Below, piece after piece: positions 1 to 6,263 of a stretch of 7,191 bases of DNA. The translations under genes and the position numbers were made by a program. The stretch is from an uncultured Bacillota bacterium. Its GTDB lineage: Bacteria > Bacillota > Clostridia > Peptostreptococcales > Anaerovoracaceae. Each line of letters starts with the position of its first letter. Position 1 is the first letter of the stretch. The DNA lies in NCBI GenBank assembly GCA_946408315.1, contig CAMJRV010000116.1:1-7191 (forward strand). Direction: 5' to 3'. The notes beneath the pieces were generated by a model. That model saw nothing but the letters and a program-made list of their open reading frames with translations. It searched no databases and was not told the origin of the DNA.

Positions 1-6
1 TTACTT

Positions 7-35
7 AGTATACCCGGTTTGTCCTTATGTGTCAA
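7..35 (-). promoter_or_regulatory. Strong sigma-70/SigA-type promoter reading out of the window
   Basis: Read on the minus strand, TTGACA (positions 30-35) is followed by a 17-base spacer and TATACT (positions 7-12). That is a perfect -35 box, ideal spacing and a 5-of-6 match to the -10 box. The start of transcription should fall at or just beyond the window edge, so the gene it drives is not visible. Because it lies just downstream of tRNA-Asn on the same strand, another stable RNA gene or a housekeeping gene is a reasonable guess, but this is inference. Confidence 0.75.
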
Positions 36-69
36 CCCTTATTTTTTTAATTTTACCATTTTTTAATTT
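36..69 (-). other. A/T-rich gap after tRNA-Asn, no terminator seen
   Basis: Between the tRNA CCA end and the next promoter lie 34 bases that are almost all A and T. On the transcribed minus strand the runs are of A, not T, and there is no GC-rich stem. No intrinsic terminator for the tRNA is therefore visible here, and its transcript may run into the next unit. The T-runs face plus-strand transcription, where there is no gene. Confidence 0.5.
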
Positions 70-144
<75 letters not shown>

Positions 145-176
145 ATACCAATCCATCATCACTGACGGCAAGATTT

Positions 177-206
177 ATTATATATCAATTCGGACAGTGA
201 TGTCAA
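177..206 (-). promoter_or_regulatory. Consensus promoter for tRNA-Asn
   Basis: On the minus strand, TTGACA (201-206) and TATAAT (177-182) are both perfect consensus boxes separated by 18 bases. An overlapping TATATA at 16 bases is a second possible -10. Transcription would start near 169-171, giving a leader of about 25 bases before the mature tRNA 5' end at 144. The promoter lies wholly in the gap after the stop codon of the membrane protein gene (235). Confidence 0.85.
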
Positions 207-231
207 GCATTATTGTGACCGAATTATATAT
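180..231. repeat. Inverted repeat around the -35 box of the tRNA promoter
   Basis: AATTCGG (187-193) is repeated inverted as CCGAATT (219-225), with 25 bases between. The pairing extends outward through six A/T pairs (180-185 with 226-231) if C186 is left bulged. The element encloses the -35 hexamer, and its left arm reaches into the -10 hexamer. It could be an operator, or a stem-loop at the 3' end of the membrane protein mRNA. It is not a classical terminator because no T-run follows on the minus strand. The A/T part may be chance in such an A/T-rich stretch. Confidence 0.45.
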
Positions 232-234
232 ATT

Positions 235-1098
235 TTATGAGGAATTTTGGTTATTTTCCGAAACCGGGCAGGAATCAACGTTTCCAGCTCCATCGTCACG
301 CTTCGGTGACCTTGCCGAACCGTTATTTTTCAACGTCGGAATGAAGCGCTTCGCGAAGGTCCCCTTTCCTCTTCCTTTAATATAAAAGAGTCCTACGACG
401 GAAAAGACAAGGGCTCCGATAAAGTTGACGAAGAGGTCCGACATGGTATCCTTCAGACCGATGTCGATATACCCGATCCAGGGTTCTCCGTTGATGACCA
501 CGCTTTCGATCGGCACGGTTACCGGCACGTTGATTCCCTGTGGATTCAGCATGACGGAACTGATGCTGGAAATCAGGCGGTCTTTCTGCATGTCCATGGA
601 AAAACACGTGTCCATGAAGTATTCAAAGAATTCCCAGAGAACGCCGATCGTCATAGAAAAGCAAAAGGACACCATCGCCACAAAGATCGGAGACAGGGTA
701 ATATGGAATTTTTCACTCCGGTTCAGGATGTCGATCAGAGAAAATCCGATGGCTGCGCATAAGAATCCGTTCAACGTATGCAGCATATCATCCCACCGAT
801 CGTACATCAGGTAATATTGCCTGATCTCTCCCAGTATCTCCGCCGAATAAATGAACAGCAGCATGATGATTTCCAGCGTATTGGGGAGAGAAATATTCAG
901 TCTTTTCTCGATGAAGGAAGGAACCAGAAAGAGAACCAGAGTAAGGACACATAAAAACACGTCGTTGTAGTTGTGGTTATAAGCCTGTGCGATCATGGTC
1001 CCTATCACCGAAAGTCTGAGAACGAAATAAACGGCGAACTTCCCCTTATTTGCTCTGACTTCTTCTTTGCTGGGCAGGATGTTTCTTTTTTCTTTCAT
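235..1098 (-). CDS. Six-helix membrane protein, YjdF/DUF2238-like
   Basis: This 287-residue protein has about six hydrophobic segments (roughly residues 21-40, 46-63, 75-90, 107-125, 135-163 and 221-241) and a charged N-terminus without a cleavable signal peptide, so it should sit in the cytoplasmic membrane. Conserved-looking polar motifs lie at the helix ends: RWDDMLHTLNGF (101-112), WEFFEY (155-160) and KDTMSDLFVNFIGA (216-229). This D/H-G-F, W-E-x-x-E and D-T-x-x-D-L pattern resembles the YjdF/DUF2238 family, whose function is unknown. Residues 241-287 form a hydrophilic, low-complexity tail. The ATG at 1098 follows a GAGG at 1104-1107 with five bases between. The gene lies after iorB beyond a strong hairpin. 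The family assignment is from memory of motifs, not a search. Confidence 0.85.
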   Translation of the reverse strand: MKEKRNILPSKEEVRANKGKFAVYFVLRLSVIGTMIAQAYNHNYNDVFLCVLTLVLFLVPSFIEKRLNISLPNTLEIIMLLFIYSAEILGEIRQYYLMYDRWDDMLHTLNGFLCAAIGFSLIDILNRSEKFHITLSPIFVAMVSFCFSMTIGVLWEFFEYFMDTCFSMDMQKDRLISSISSVMLNPQGINVPVTVPIESVVINGEPWIGYIDIGLKDTMSDLFVNFIGALVFSVVGLFYIKGRGKGTFAKRFIPTLKNNGSARSPKRDDGAGNVDSCPVSENNQNSS

Positions 1099-1119
1099 GT
1101 CTTCCTCGTGTCAAGAATA

Positions 1120-1162
1120 CCCCCGTCGGCAAAGTGCAATCACTGTACCTTGCCGACGGGGG
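1120..1162 (-). terminator. Strong hairpin after iorB: leaky terminator or processing site
   Basis: CCCCCGTCGGCAA (1120-1132) is perfectly complementary to TTGCCGACGGGGG (1150-1162), a 13-bp GC-rich stem with a 17-base loop. The loop holds a further 4-bp hairpin (AGTG 1133-1136 with CACT 1141-1144). It begins 12 bases after the iorB stop codon. On the minus strand the stem is followed by TATTCTT, a broken U-tract, so it could be a weak or partial intrinsic terminator for iorAB. Only 21 bases separate it from the ATG of the membrane protein gene, and these hold that gene's ribosome binding site. A role in mRNA stability or processing is the alternative. Confidence 0.65.
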
Positions 1163-1174
1163 CGCTTTATGCTG

Positions 1175-1750
1175 CTATACCTGCTCGGCTCCCGCCCGGA
1201 ACGCTTTGATGTTGATCTCCTCAAAGCCTTTCTTGACGTTAGCCCTGATAACTTCTTCCCAGTCGATCCCCGGAATATCCATCGCCTTGATAAGCGCGCC
1301 GAGAAGCACGATATTCATGGTCTTGGAATTGCCCAGCTCCGCCGCGATATCTCCCGCCTTGAACACGGAAATCCGCGCCTTATGTACCAGTTCGTCAAGA
1401 ATTCCTTCCGGATATTTTGCAATTCCCTGCTGAATCGGTACGGAAGGAATCTCAAAGTCGTTGATTACCATTCTGCCGTCCTTTTTCAGATATTCAATCC
1501 AGCGCAGCGCTTCCATCTTCTCAAATGCGACGATGACGTCGGCCTCTCCCTTTCCAACAATGGGAGAATAAACTTTCTCGCCGAAACGGATCTGGGTGCT
1601 GACGTTTCCGCCTCTCTGGGACATTCCGTGGATTTCCGACATCTTAACGTCGTAGCCGGCCTGGGAAAGTCCTTCGGATAAAATTTTGCTTGCCAGGATC
1701 GTTCCCTGTCCTCCGACGCCTACAAGAAGGATATTTTTCACTTCACTCAT
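1175..1750 (-). CDS. iorB: Indolepyruvate:ferredoxin oxidoreductase, beta subunit
   Basis: This is the small subunit of IorAB, a cytoplasmic thiamine-diphosphate enzyme. IorAB oxidatively decarboxylates indolepyruvate and other arylpyruvates with CoA to aryl-acetyl-CoA and CO2, reducing ferredoxin. The 191-residue length is normal for a stand-alone IorB. The 2-oxoacid oxidoreductase gamma-type domain is clear: a glycine-rich loop GVGGQGTILASKIL (residues 11-24), the hallmark EIHGMSQRGG (39-48), and a DVIVAFEKMEALR segment (71-83). The start at 1750 has an ideal AGGAGGTGA (1757-1765) six bases away. The iorA stop codon ends one base before it, so the two are translationally coupled, as expected for subunits made in equal amounts. 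A hairpin follows the stop codon. Confidence 0.95.
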   Translation of the reverse strand: MSEVKNILLVGVGGQGTILASKILSEGLSQAGYDVKMSEIHGMSQRGGNVSTQIRFGEKVYSPIVGKGEADVIVAFEKMEALRWIEYLKKDGRMVINDFEIPSVPIQQGIAKYPEGILDELVHKARISVFKAGDIAAELGNSKTMNIVLLGALIKAMDIPGIDWEEVIRANVKKGFEEINIKAFRAGAEQV

Positions 1751-1751
1751 C

Positions 1752-3521
1752 TTATTTCACCTCCTGGATAGCATCAAACGGGCAGACCTGTCTGCAGACG
1801 GAACATCCGGTGCACGCTTCCTTATCGATGGTAATCTGGGCGCCGGAGAAAATAGCGGGACATCCCGTCTTGACGCAAGCCTTACACTTTCTGCACTTCT
1901 CCTGATCGATCTCACACCATTTCCGGCTGAGGTCAAATTCTTCCTTGTCCTTGTCGCTGAATTTTTTCAGGATGCACGGCCATTTTGCAATGATAACCGT
2001 CGGTTCGTCCTTGGAAAGGGCATCCGTCAGCGCGGCATCCGTCTCTTTCAGGTCAAGGGGATTGACGATATAAATGTTGTCGCCTTTTACTCCGATAGCT
2101 TTGCAGAGCATCGGGATATCTACCTCAGTGGCCGGATCACCCATGAGGGTAAAGCCGGTTCCCGGATTTTCCTGATGTCCTGTCATGCCCGTAATCCTGT
2201 TGTCCAGAATGACGGAAACGCAGTTGCTCTTATTATAGACCACATCCATCAGGCTGTTGATCCCTGTATGGAAGAAGGTCGAATCTCCGATGACAGCGAC
2301 TACCTTTAAATCGGAGCCGTTCTTTTTCAAAGCCTGGGCTGCTCCGTGACCGGCGCTGATGCTCCCGCCCATACAGATACATGTGTCCATGGCGGAAAGC
2401 GGCGCTGCGGACCCCAAAGTGTAACAGCCGATGTCTCCCGTAATGATAATGTCGCGCTTCTTTCTGAGGGAATAGAAAAATCCTCTGTGGGGACATCCGG
2501 CGCAGAGTGTCGGCGGTCTTACGACGGCTTCTTTCTCTGCCGTTACGGTCTCTGTTGAAATTCCGAAAACAGCCTTCCTGACGATATCCGTATTCAATTC
2601 GTCCATCTCCGGTATGATTTCCTTGCCGATACATTCGATCCCTGCCATTTTAAGATGGTTTTCGATATAAGGGTCCATCTCCTCGATGACGTAAAGCTTC
2701 TCAACCTTGGAAGCAAACTCCCGGATCGCCTCCATCGGCATCGGGAACGTCATGCCCAGCTTCAGATATGACGCATCTTCTCCAAAGACCTCTCTTGCGT
2801 ACTGATAAGCGACGCCGGAGCTGATTACGCCTATCTTTGTTCCATTATATTCCGCCGCATTGATGGCAGCGGTATTGGAATACTCCTCCATCGCCTTCAG
2901 GCGGTCGATGAGCTTTCTTCTCATCACCTTGCCGTTGGCGGGAGTCGCAACATATTTATTGATTTTCTTTTCGTAGGGGACCAAAGTCTTTTCCACGCGG
3001 TCCGCAAGCTCGACCAGGCTCTTGCTGTGGCAGATTCTGGTGGTCATGCGCAGCATCACAGGCGTATCAAACTGCTCGCTCAGTTCGAGGCCCAGCTTCA
3101 TAAAGTCCTTCGCCTCCTGGCTGTTGGAAGGCTCCAACATCAGCACCCGGGCCGCAGTGGCATAATTTCTGTTGTCCTGCTCATTCTGGGAACTGTGCAT
3201 TCCCGGATCATCCGCCGAAACCAGCACGAAGCCTCCCGTAACCCCCGTATAGGCAAAAGTAAACAGCGGGTCCGCGGCGACGTTGACGCCCACGTGCTTC
3301 ATGGCAGCCATAGAACGGGCGCCCGCGATGGAAGCCCCAATGGCGGCCTCCAGAGCAACCTTTTCATTCGGCGCCCACTCGCAGTAGATATCCTCCTTGT
3401 ATTGTACGATATTCTCAAGAATTTCCGTACTCGGCGTGCCCGGATAAGCCGAGGCAAAGGTCAGCCCCGCCTCATAAGCGCCGCGGGCAACGGCTTCGTT
3501 TCCGGTCATCAATTGTCTCAT
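1752..3521 (-). CDS. iorA: Indolepyruvate:ferredoxin oxidoreductase, alpha subunit
   Basis: This is the large catalytic subunit of IorAB. Residue numbers count from the upstream ATG at 3524. The N-terminal pyrimidine-binding domain starts MTGNEAVARGA and carries SAYPGTPSTEI (25-35) and a conserved glutamate near 54. The PP-binding domain has CAGCPHRGFFYSL (341-353), GDIGCYTLG (363-371) and the thiamine-diphosphate signature GDS (413-415) through DN (441-442). The C-terminus holds two ferredoxin-type [4Fe-4S] sites: C544, C547, C550, C555 and C571, C574, C577, C581-P. Two ATGs lie back to back. AGGAGG (3527-3532) is only two bases from the first (3522-3524) but five from the second (3519-3521), so the second is preferred, giving 589 residues. 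The sequence is intact and of the family's usual length. It follows the TPR gene after a 131-base spacer with no clear promoter. Confidence 0.96.
   Translation of the reverse strand: MRQLMTGNEAVARGAYEAGLTFASAYPGTPSTEILENIVQYKEDIYCEWAPNEKVALEAAIGASIAGARSMAAMKHVGVNVAADPLFTFAYTGVTGGFVLVSADDPGMHSSQNEQDNRNYATAARVLMLEPSNSQEAKDFMKLGLELSEQFDTPVMLRMTTRICHSKSLVELADRVEKTLVPYEKKINKYVATPANGKVMRRKLIDRLKAMEEYSNTAAINAAEYNGTKIGVISSGVAYQYAREVFGEDASYLKLGMTFPMPMEAIREFASKVEKLYVIEEMDPYIENHLKMAGIECIGKEIIPEMDELNTDIVRKAVFGISTETVTAEKEAVVRPPTLCAGCPHRGFFYSLRKKRDIIITGDIGCYTLGSAAPLSAMDTCICMGGSISAGHGAAQALKKNGSDLKVVAVIGDSTFFHTGINSLMDVVYNKSNCVSVILDNRITGMTGHQENPGTGFTLMGDPATEVDIPMLCKAIGVKGDNIYIVNPLDLKETDAALTDALSKDEPTVIIAKWPCILKKFSDKDKEEFDLSRKWCEIDQEKCRKCKACVKTGCPAIFSGAQITIDKEACTGCSVCRQVCPFDAIQEVK
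1757..1765 (-). promoter_or_regulatory. Ribosome binding site of iorB inside iorA
   Basis: AGGAGGTGA on the minus strand is a full match to the 16S anti-Shine-Dalgarno sequence, six bases before the iorB ATG. It lies within the last codons of iorA, so ribosomes finishing iorA can directly start iorB. Confidence 0.85.
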
Positions 3522-3524
3522 CAT

Positions 3525-3655
3525 TTCCTCCTTTGCTTGTTAATTTTTCAAAATACTTTGTCACTGGTTCGCTCCCAGTCGCTTACGTATGTCTATATAC
3601 GCGCGCTCCTGCTCGTTCGCCGTTTCGTGTCTTTCGAAAAATTTCCTGCGCAATC
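3525..3655. other. Noncoding spacer with small inverted repeats before iorA
   Basis: These 131 bases separate the TPR gene stop from iorA. On the minus strand the middle is purine-rich and reuses the words GCGAAC and GGAGCG twice each. Two short inverted repeats are visible: ACTGG/CCAGT (3563-3567 and 3575-3579, 7-base loop) and CGTAT/ATACG (3586-3590 and 3597-3601, 6-base loop). Neither is followed by a T-run on the minus strand, so neither looks like a terminator. No convincing -35/-10 pair is seen: TATAGA in the middle lacks a -35 box at the right distance. The iorA ribosome binding site lies at 3527-3532. The texture suggests a dispersed intergenic repeat, but that is inference. Confidence 0.5.
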
Positions 3656-4717
3656 TTATTTATTAACCTTATGTCCGCCAGATCGGATCAGCTCCGCTTT
3701 CTTCCTGTATTTCGTCTCATTTTCCTGGTCCTTGCTCTCGGCGTAAATCTCGGCAAGCTCTTCCATGGACTCCACATGAGACGGGTTGATTCCAAGCACT
3801 CTCTTGAAGCTCGCCATCGCGTCCTTTCGGTTTCCCAATCTGGTGTAGGCGACGCCGAGATAGTAGGACATGGGCCACCAATCCTTAAATCTCGTCTCCA
3901 GATAAGGCTCCAGGATATCGATTCCCAGCTCGTATCTGCCGGAAAGCACCGCATTGCAGCCTTCTTCGATCTTGACCGGCTCCGTCATCTGCTGCAGCCT
4001 GCTCCTGACCTCCTTGCTGTCCTTCGGGTTTCTGGACAGCTTCAGAAACTGCTCCCAGGCCAGCTTGGCCTTGATATACAGCCCCATGTTCAGGTAGCAA
4101 TATCCGAGATAATAGTAGGCCAGCCCGTAGCGGGGATGGAACACGGTCAGCAGTTCAAAGAACTCGATGGATTCCGCCTTGAAGCGTCCGATATATTCTT
4201 CATTGTTGCTGGCCAGATAAAGCTCCCGGCACACTCTCGCGTAGCTGTACATGGCGTGAATGCTCGTCGGATTGATGCAGAGGGCTGCCCGGAAATGGAT
4301 GGCTGCGTTGTCGTAATCCTTCGCTTCCGCCGCGTCTCTTCCTTCCCTGACCAGTCCGTTGAGAATCTTCGCATTGGAAAACCGCTTCATGAATTCCAGA
4401 TAGCTTTCCATATGTTCAAACTTGGGATCGATCCCCATGATCCAGGAGATATTCTCCGCAATGTGGTTCATCTTGAGTCCGTCTCCGCCCTTAAAGGATT
4501 CCAGATCCTGCTTTCTGAGGGGAATCGGAACCCCCTTCATGAAATCAAATCCGGTTCTCTTGATGAAGTCGTCGCTGAATTCGTCGAATACGAAATTTTT
4601 GGTGTACTTCTTGAAGTATTTGCCGACTCTGTCCGGACGTTCCTTGATATCATATTCTTCCGGCTTTTTCTCCAGCAGTTCAGCCTTCTCTTCTCTTTTC
4701 TTCAGTAATGGCGCCAT
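3656..4717 (-). CDS. TPR-repeat protein paired with a radical SAM gene
   Basis: No enzymatic motif is visible, and it has no signal peptide or membrane segment, so it is probably a cytoplasmic scaffold or partner protein. Residue numbers count from an upstream ATG at 4741. After a highly charged stretch (10-45) and a unique region with an FDEFSDDFIKRTGFDF segment (52-67), the rest is helical with tetratricopeptide-like repeats. The clearest are near 129-160 (NAAIHFRAALCINP), 203-237 (YYLGYCYLNMGLYIKA), 258-285 and 290-320 (YYLGVAYTRLGNRKDA), with a final unit at 321-352. The ATG at 4715-4717 is preferred because TAGGTGA lies just upstream, overlapping the previous gene's stop. The ATG at 4739-4741 would add eight residues but has a purine run directly against it. 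The coupling suggests it works with the DUF4080-type radical SAM protein; that partnership is inferred. Confidence 0.9.
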   Translation of the reverse strand: MAPLLKKREEKAELLEKKPEEYDIKERPDRVGKYFKKYTKNFVFDEFSDDFIKRTGFDFMKGVPIPLRKQDLESFKGGDGLKMNHIAENISWIMGIDPKFEHMESYLEFMKRFSNAKILNGLVREGRDAAEAKDYDNAAIHFRAALCINPTSIHAMYSYARVCRELYLASNNEEYIGRFKAESIEFFELLTVFHPRYGLAYYYLGYCYLNMGLYIKAKLAWEQFLKLSRNPKDSKEVRSRLQQMTEPVKIEEGCNAVLSGRYELGIDILEPYLETRFKDWWPMSYYLGVAYTRLGNRKDAMASFKRVLGINPSHVESMEELAEIYAESKDQENETKYRKKAELIRSGGHKVNK

Positions 4718-4721
4718 CTTT

Positions 4722-4728
4722 TCACCTA
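4722..4728 (-). promoter_or_regulatory. Ribosome binding site sharing a stop codon
   Basis: The TAG stop of the radical SAM gene (4726-4728) forms the start of TAGGTGA, which pairs well with the 16S rRNA end and lies four bases before the ATG at 4717. This arrangement decides the start of the TPR gene and couples its translation to the gene before it. Confidence 0.65.
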
Positions 4729-6240
4729 CAGGATTTCCCATCCCTTTCTCTCAAATTTTTTGATCGCCTCAGGATTCAAGGTATCTCGCATATCCAAAAG
4801 AAGCAGTTCCCTGACGATATCTCTTACGTTTGGTATGAATCGTTCCTTCCAGCCTGCATAAAGCAGGAAGATACGGTATAAATCTTCTTTCTTATGGGAT
4901 CGGTGCTGAAAGCCTTTCAAATAATAGTAGTCGGCCAGCTCTTCATAAAAATCAAAGGGTGTTCCCGCCAGGTTTGCAGCGGCAAAATCAAGGGTCCTCT
5001 GAAAACCCTTCCGATTATGGTACAGGTCCAGAACGTTCTCGATCCGCTTCAGCCGAACCAGGGCCAGCGACGACAGATATTTGCTCGAAATGATCTCATA
5101 CGGCGCCTGGCTCCGGTAGACGTAACCATGCTCTTCGATCTGATTCCGGATAGGCGCGCCCTTAATGAGCTTGAGGAAGCCCAGCTGAAGGTTATGCCCC
5201 CCTAGAGAATACACATCGTTGAAGGACTTTCGGAAGGATTCGTAATCCTCGTAAGGCAGCCCGGCAATCAGATCCAGATGAATATGGATATTTTCCATTT
5301 CGACCAGCCGTTTCACGTTTTCGGCAAGCTTGGAAAAGTCCGACGTCCTGCTGCAGGCATGAAGCGCTTCCTCGTTTGTCGACTGCACCCCGATCTCAAA
5401 TTGAAACAGACCGGGCCTTGCCGTACCGAGCAGCTTCAGCAGCTCTTCCTCCAGCAGATCTCCGCAGAGCTCAAAATGAAAGTTCGTCTCCCCGTTATCG
5501 CTGACGATCAGATACTGCATGATCTCATAGCACCTTCGCCTGTCCCAGTTGAAGGTCCTGTCGATAAACTTTACCTGCTTGACCTTTTTATAGATAAAAT
5601 AGCTCAGATCCGATTTTACCCGGTCCATGGAAAGGGTCCTTACCCGGCGTTCCACAGAGGACAGGCAATAGCTGCACTGAAACGGGCAGCCCCGGGAGGA
5701 CTCGTAATACATGACCTTATCCTCTTCGCACACCAGATTCAAGTATGGAAAGGGAATGGACTCGAAATGCAGCGGAGAGGCGATCGGATTCACGTAGAGC
5801 TTGCCGTCAAGCCGGTACGTCAAGCCTCTGATCTTTTCAAACTCACCGGTATCGGCAATCAGAGCCTCCGCCAATTCGGCAAAGGGAGCTTCTCCCTCGC
5901 CGGAAATGATGAAGTCGATATATTTATGCCGGCTCATAAACGGAATCGTGTCATAGCTGACTTCGGGACCCCCCAGAAGAATTTTCAGCTCCGGCCTCGC
6001 CTTTTTCAGATTCTCGGCCAGATAAAGGGTTTTGTCCACATTCCAGATATAACAGGAAAATCCGATAGCGTCGTAATTTTTTCTTAAAAGCTCCGTAAAG
6101 ACGTAGTCCTCTTCGTTATTGATGGTAAATTCCAGGATATCGATGGAGTTTCTGCTCTTCTCCGCGCTCGCATAAAGGTACTTCAAGGCGAGGTTGGAAT
6201 GCACATATTTGGAATTCAGCGTCGTAAGCAAAATCTTCAT
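4726..6240 (-). CDS. B12-binding-type radical SAM protein, DUF4080-like
   Basis: This 504-residue cytoplasmic iron-sulfur enzyme has three parts. Residues 1-130 resemble a cobalamin-binding Rossmann domain (MKILLTTLNSKYVHSNLALKYL at the start, then DAIGFSCYIWN, LLGGPEVSYD and ISGEGE). I see no DxHxxG cobalamin-ligand motif in it. The radical SAM core carries the canonical CPFQCSYC motif (C185, C189, C192), which binds the [4Fe-4S] cluster that splits S-adenosylmethionine. Later core strands include FIDRTFN (225-231), FEIGVQS (281-287) and HLDLIAGLPYEDY (321-333). The last 130 residues match the general look of DUF4080. The ATG at 6240 has GGAG (6248-6251) seven bases upstream. It lies 23 bases after another radical SAM gene and is coupled to a TPR gene. 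The substrate is unknown; methylation or another radical reaction is possible. Confidence 0.92.
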   Translation of the reverse strand: MKILLTTLNSKYVHSNLALKYLYASAEKSRNSIDILEFTINNEEDYVFTELLRKNYDAIGFSCYIWNVDKTLYLAENLKKARPELKILLGGPEVSYDTIPFMSRHKYIDFIISGEGEAPFAELAEALIADTGEFEKIRGLTYRLDGKLYVNPIASPLHFESIPFPYLNLVCEEDKVMYYESSRGCPFQCSYCLSSVERRVRTLSMDRVKSDLSYFIYKKVKQVKFIDRTFNWDRRRCYEIMQYLIVSDNGETNFHFELCGDLLEEELLKLLGTARPGLFQFEIGVQSTNEEALHACSRTSDFSKLAENVKRLVEMENIHIHLDLIAGLPYEDYESFRKSFNDVYSLGGHNLQLGFLKLIKGAPIRNQIEEHGYVYRSQAPYEIISSKYLSSLALVRLKRIENVLDLYHNRKGFQRTLDFAAANLAGTPFDFYEELADYYYLKGFQHRSHKKEDLYRIFLLYAGWKERFIPNVRDIVRELLLLDMRDTLNPEAIKKFERKGWEIL

Positions 6241-6263
6241 ATCCTGTCTCCGGGTTTTTCAGT

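Noticed and set aside
41..69. T-runs on the plus strand as an intrinsic terminator
   Set aside because: There is no GC-rich stem before them and no plus-strand gene to terminate.
1086..1114. TTGACA (1109-1114, minus strand) as a promoter for the membrane protein
   Set aside because: The -10 position 17 bases on is AAAAAA inside the coding region, so there is no promoter, and it would start downstream of the ATG.
1067..2309. Two 204- and 207-codon plus-strand frames
   Set aside because: They are antisense to iorB and iorA, both firmly identified, and have no family features of their own.
3560..3650. Thirty-codon minus-strand frame in the spacer ending at TGA
   Set aside because: It has no ATG, only a possible TTG without a ribosome binding site, and no recognised family. 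It is more likely chance in a purine-rich stretch.
3533..4708. 391-codon open frame on the plus strand
   Set aside because: It lies opposite the TPR gene, which has clear repeats, a good start and coupling to its neighbour. The plus-frame protein shows no recognisable domain, so it is a shadow frame.
5278..6087. 269-codon open frame on the plus strand
   Set aside because: It is antisense to the radical SAM core of the DUF4080-like gene, whose cysteine motif and domains are clear. Its translation is rich in H, Q and R without domain features.
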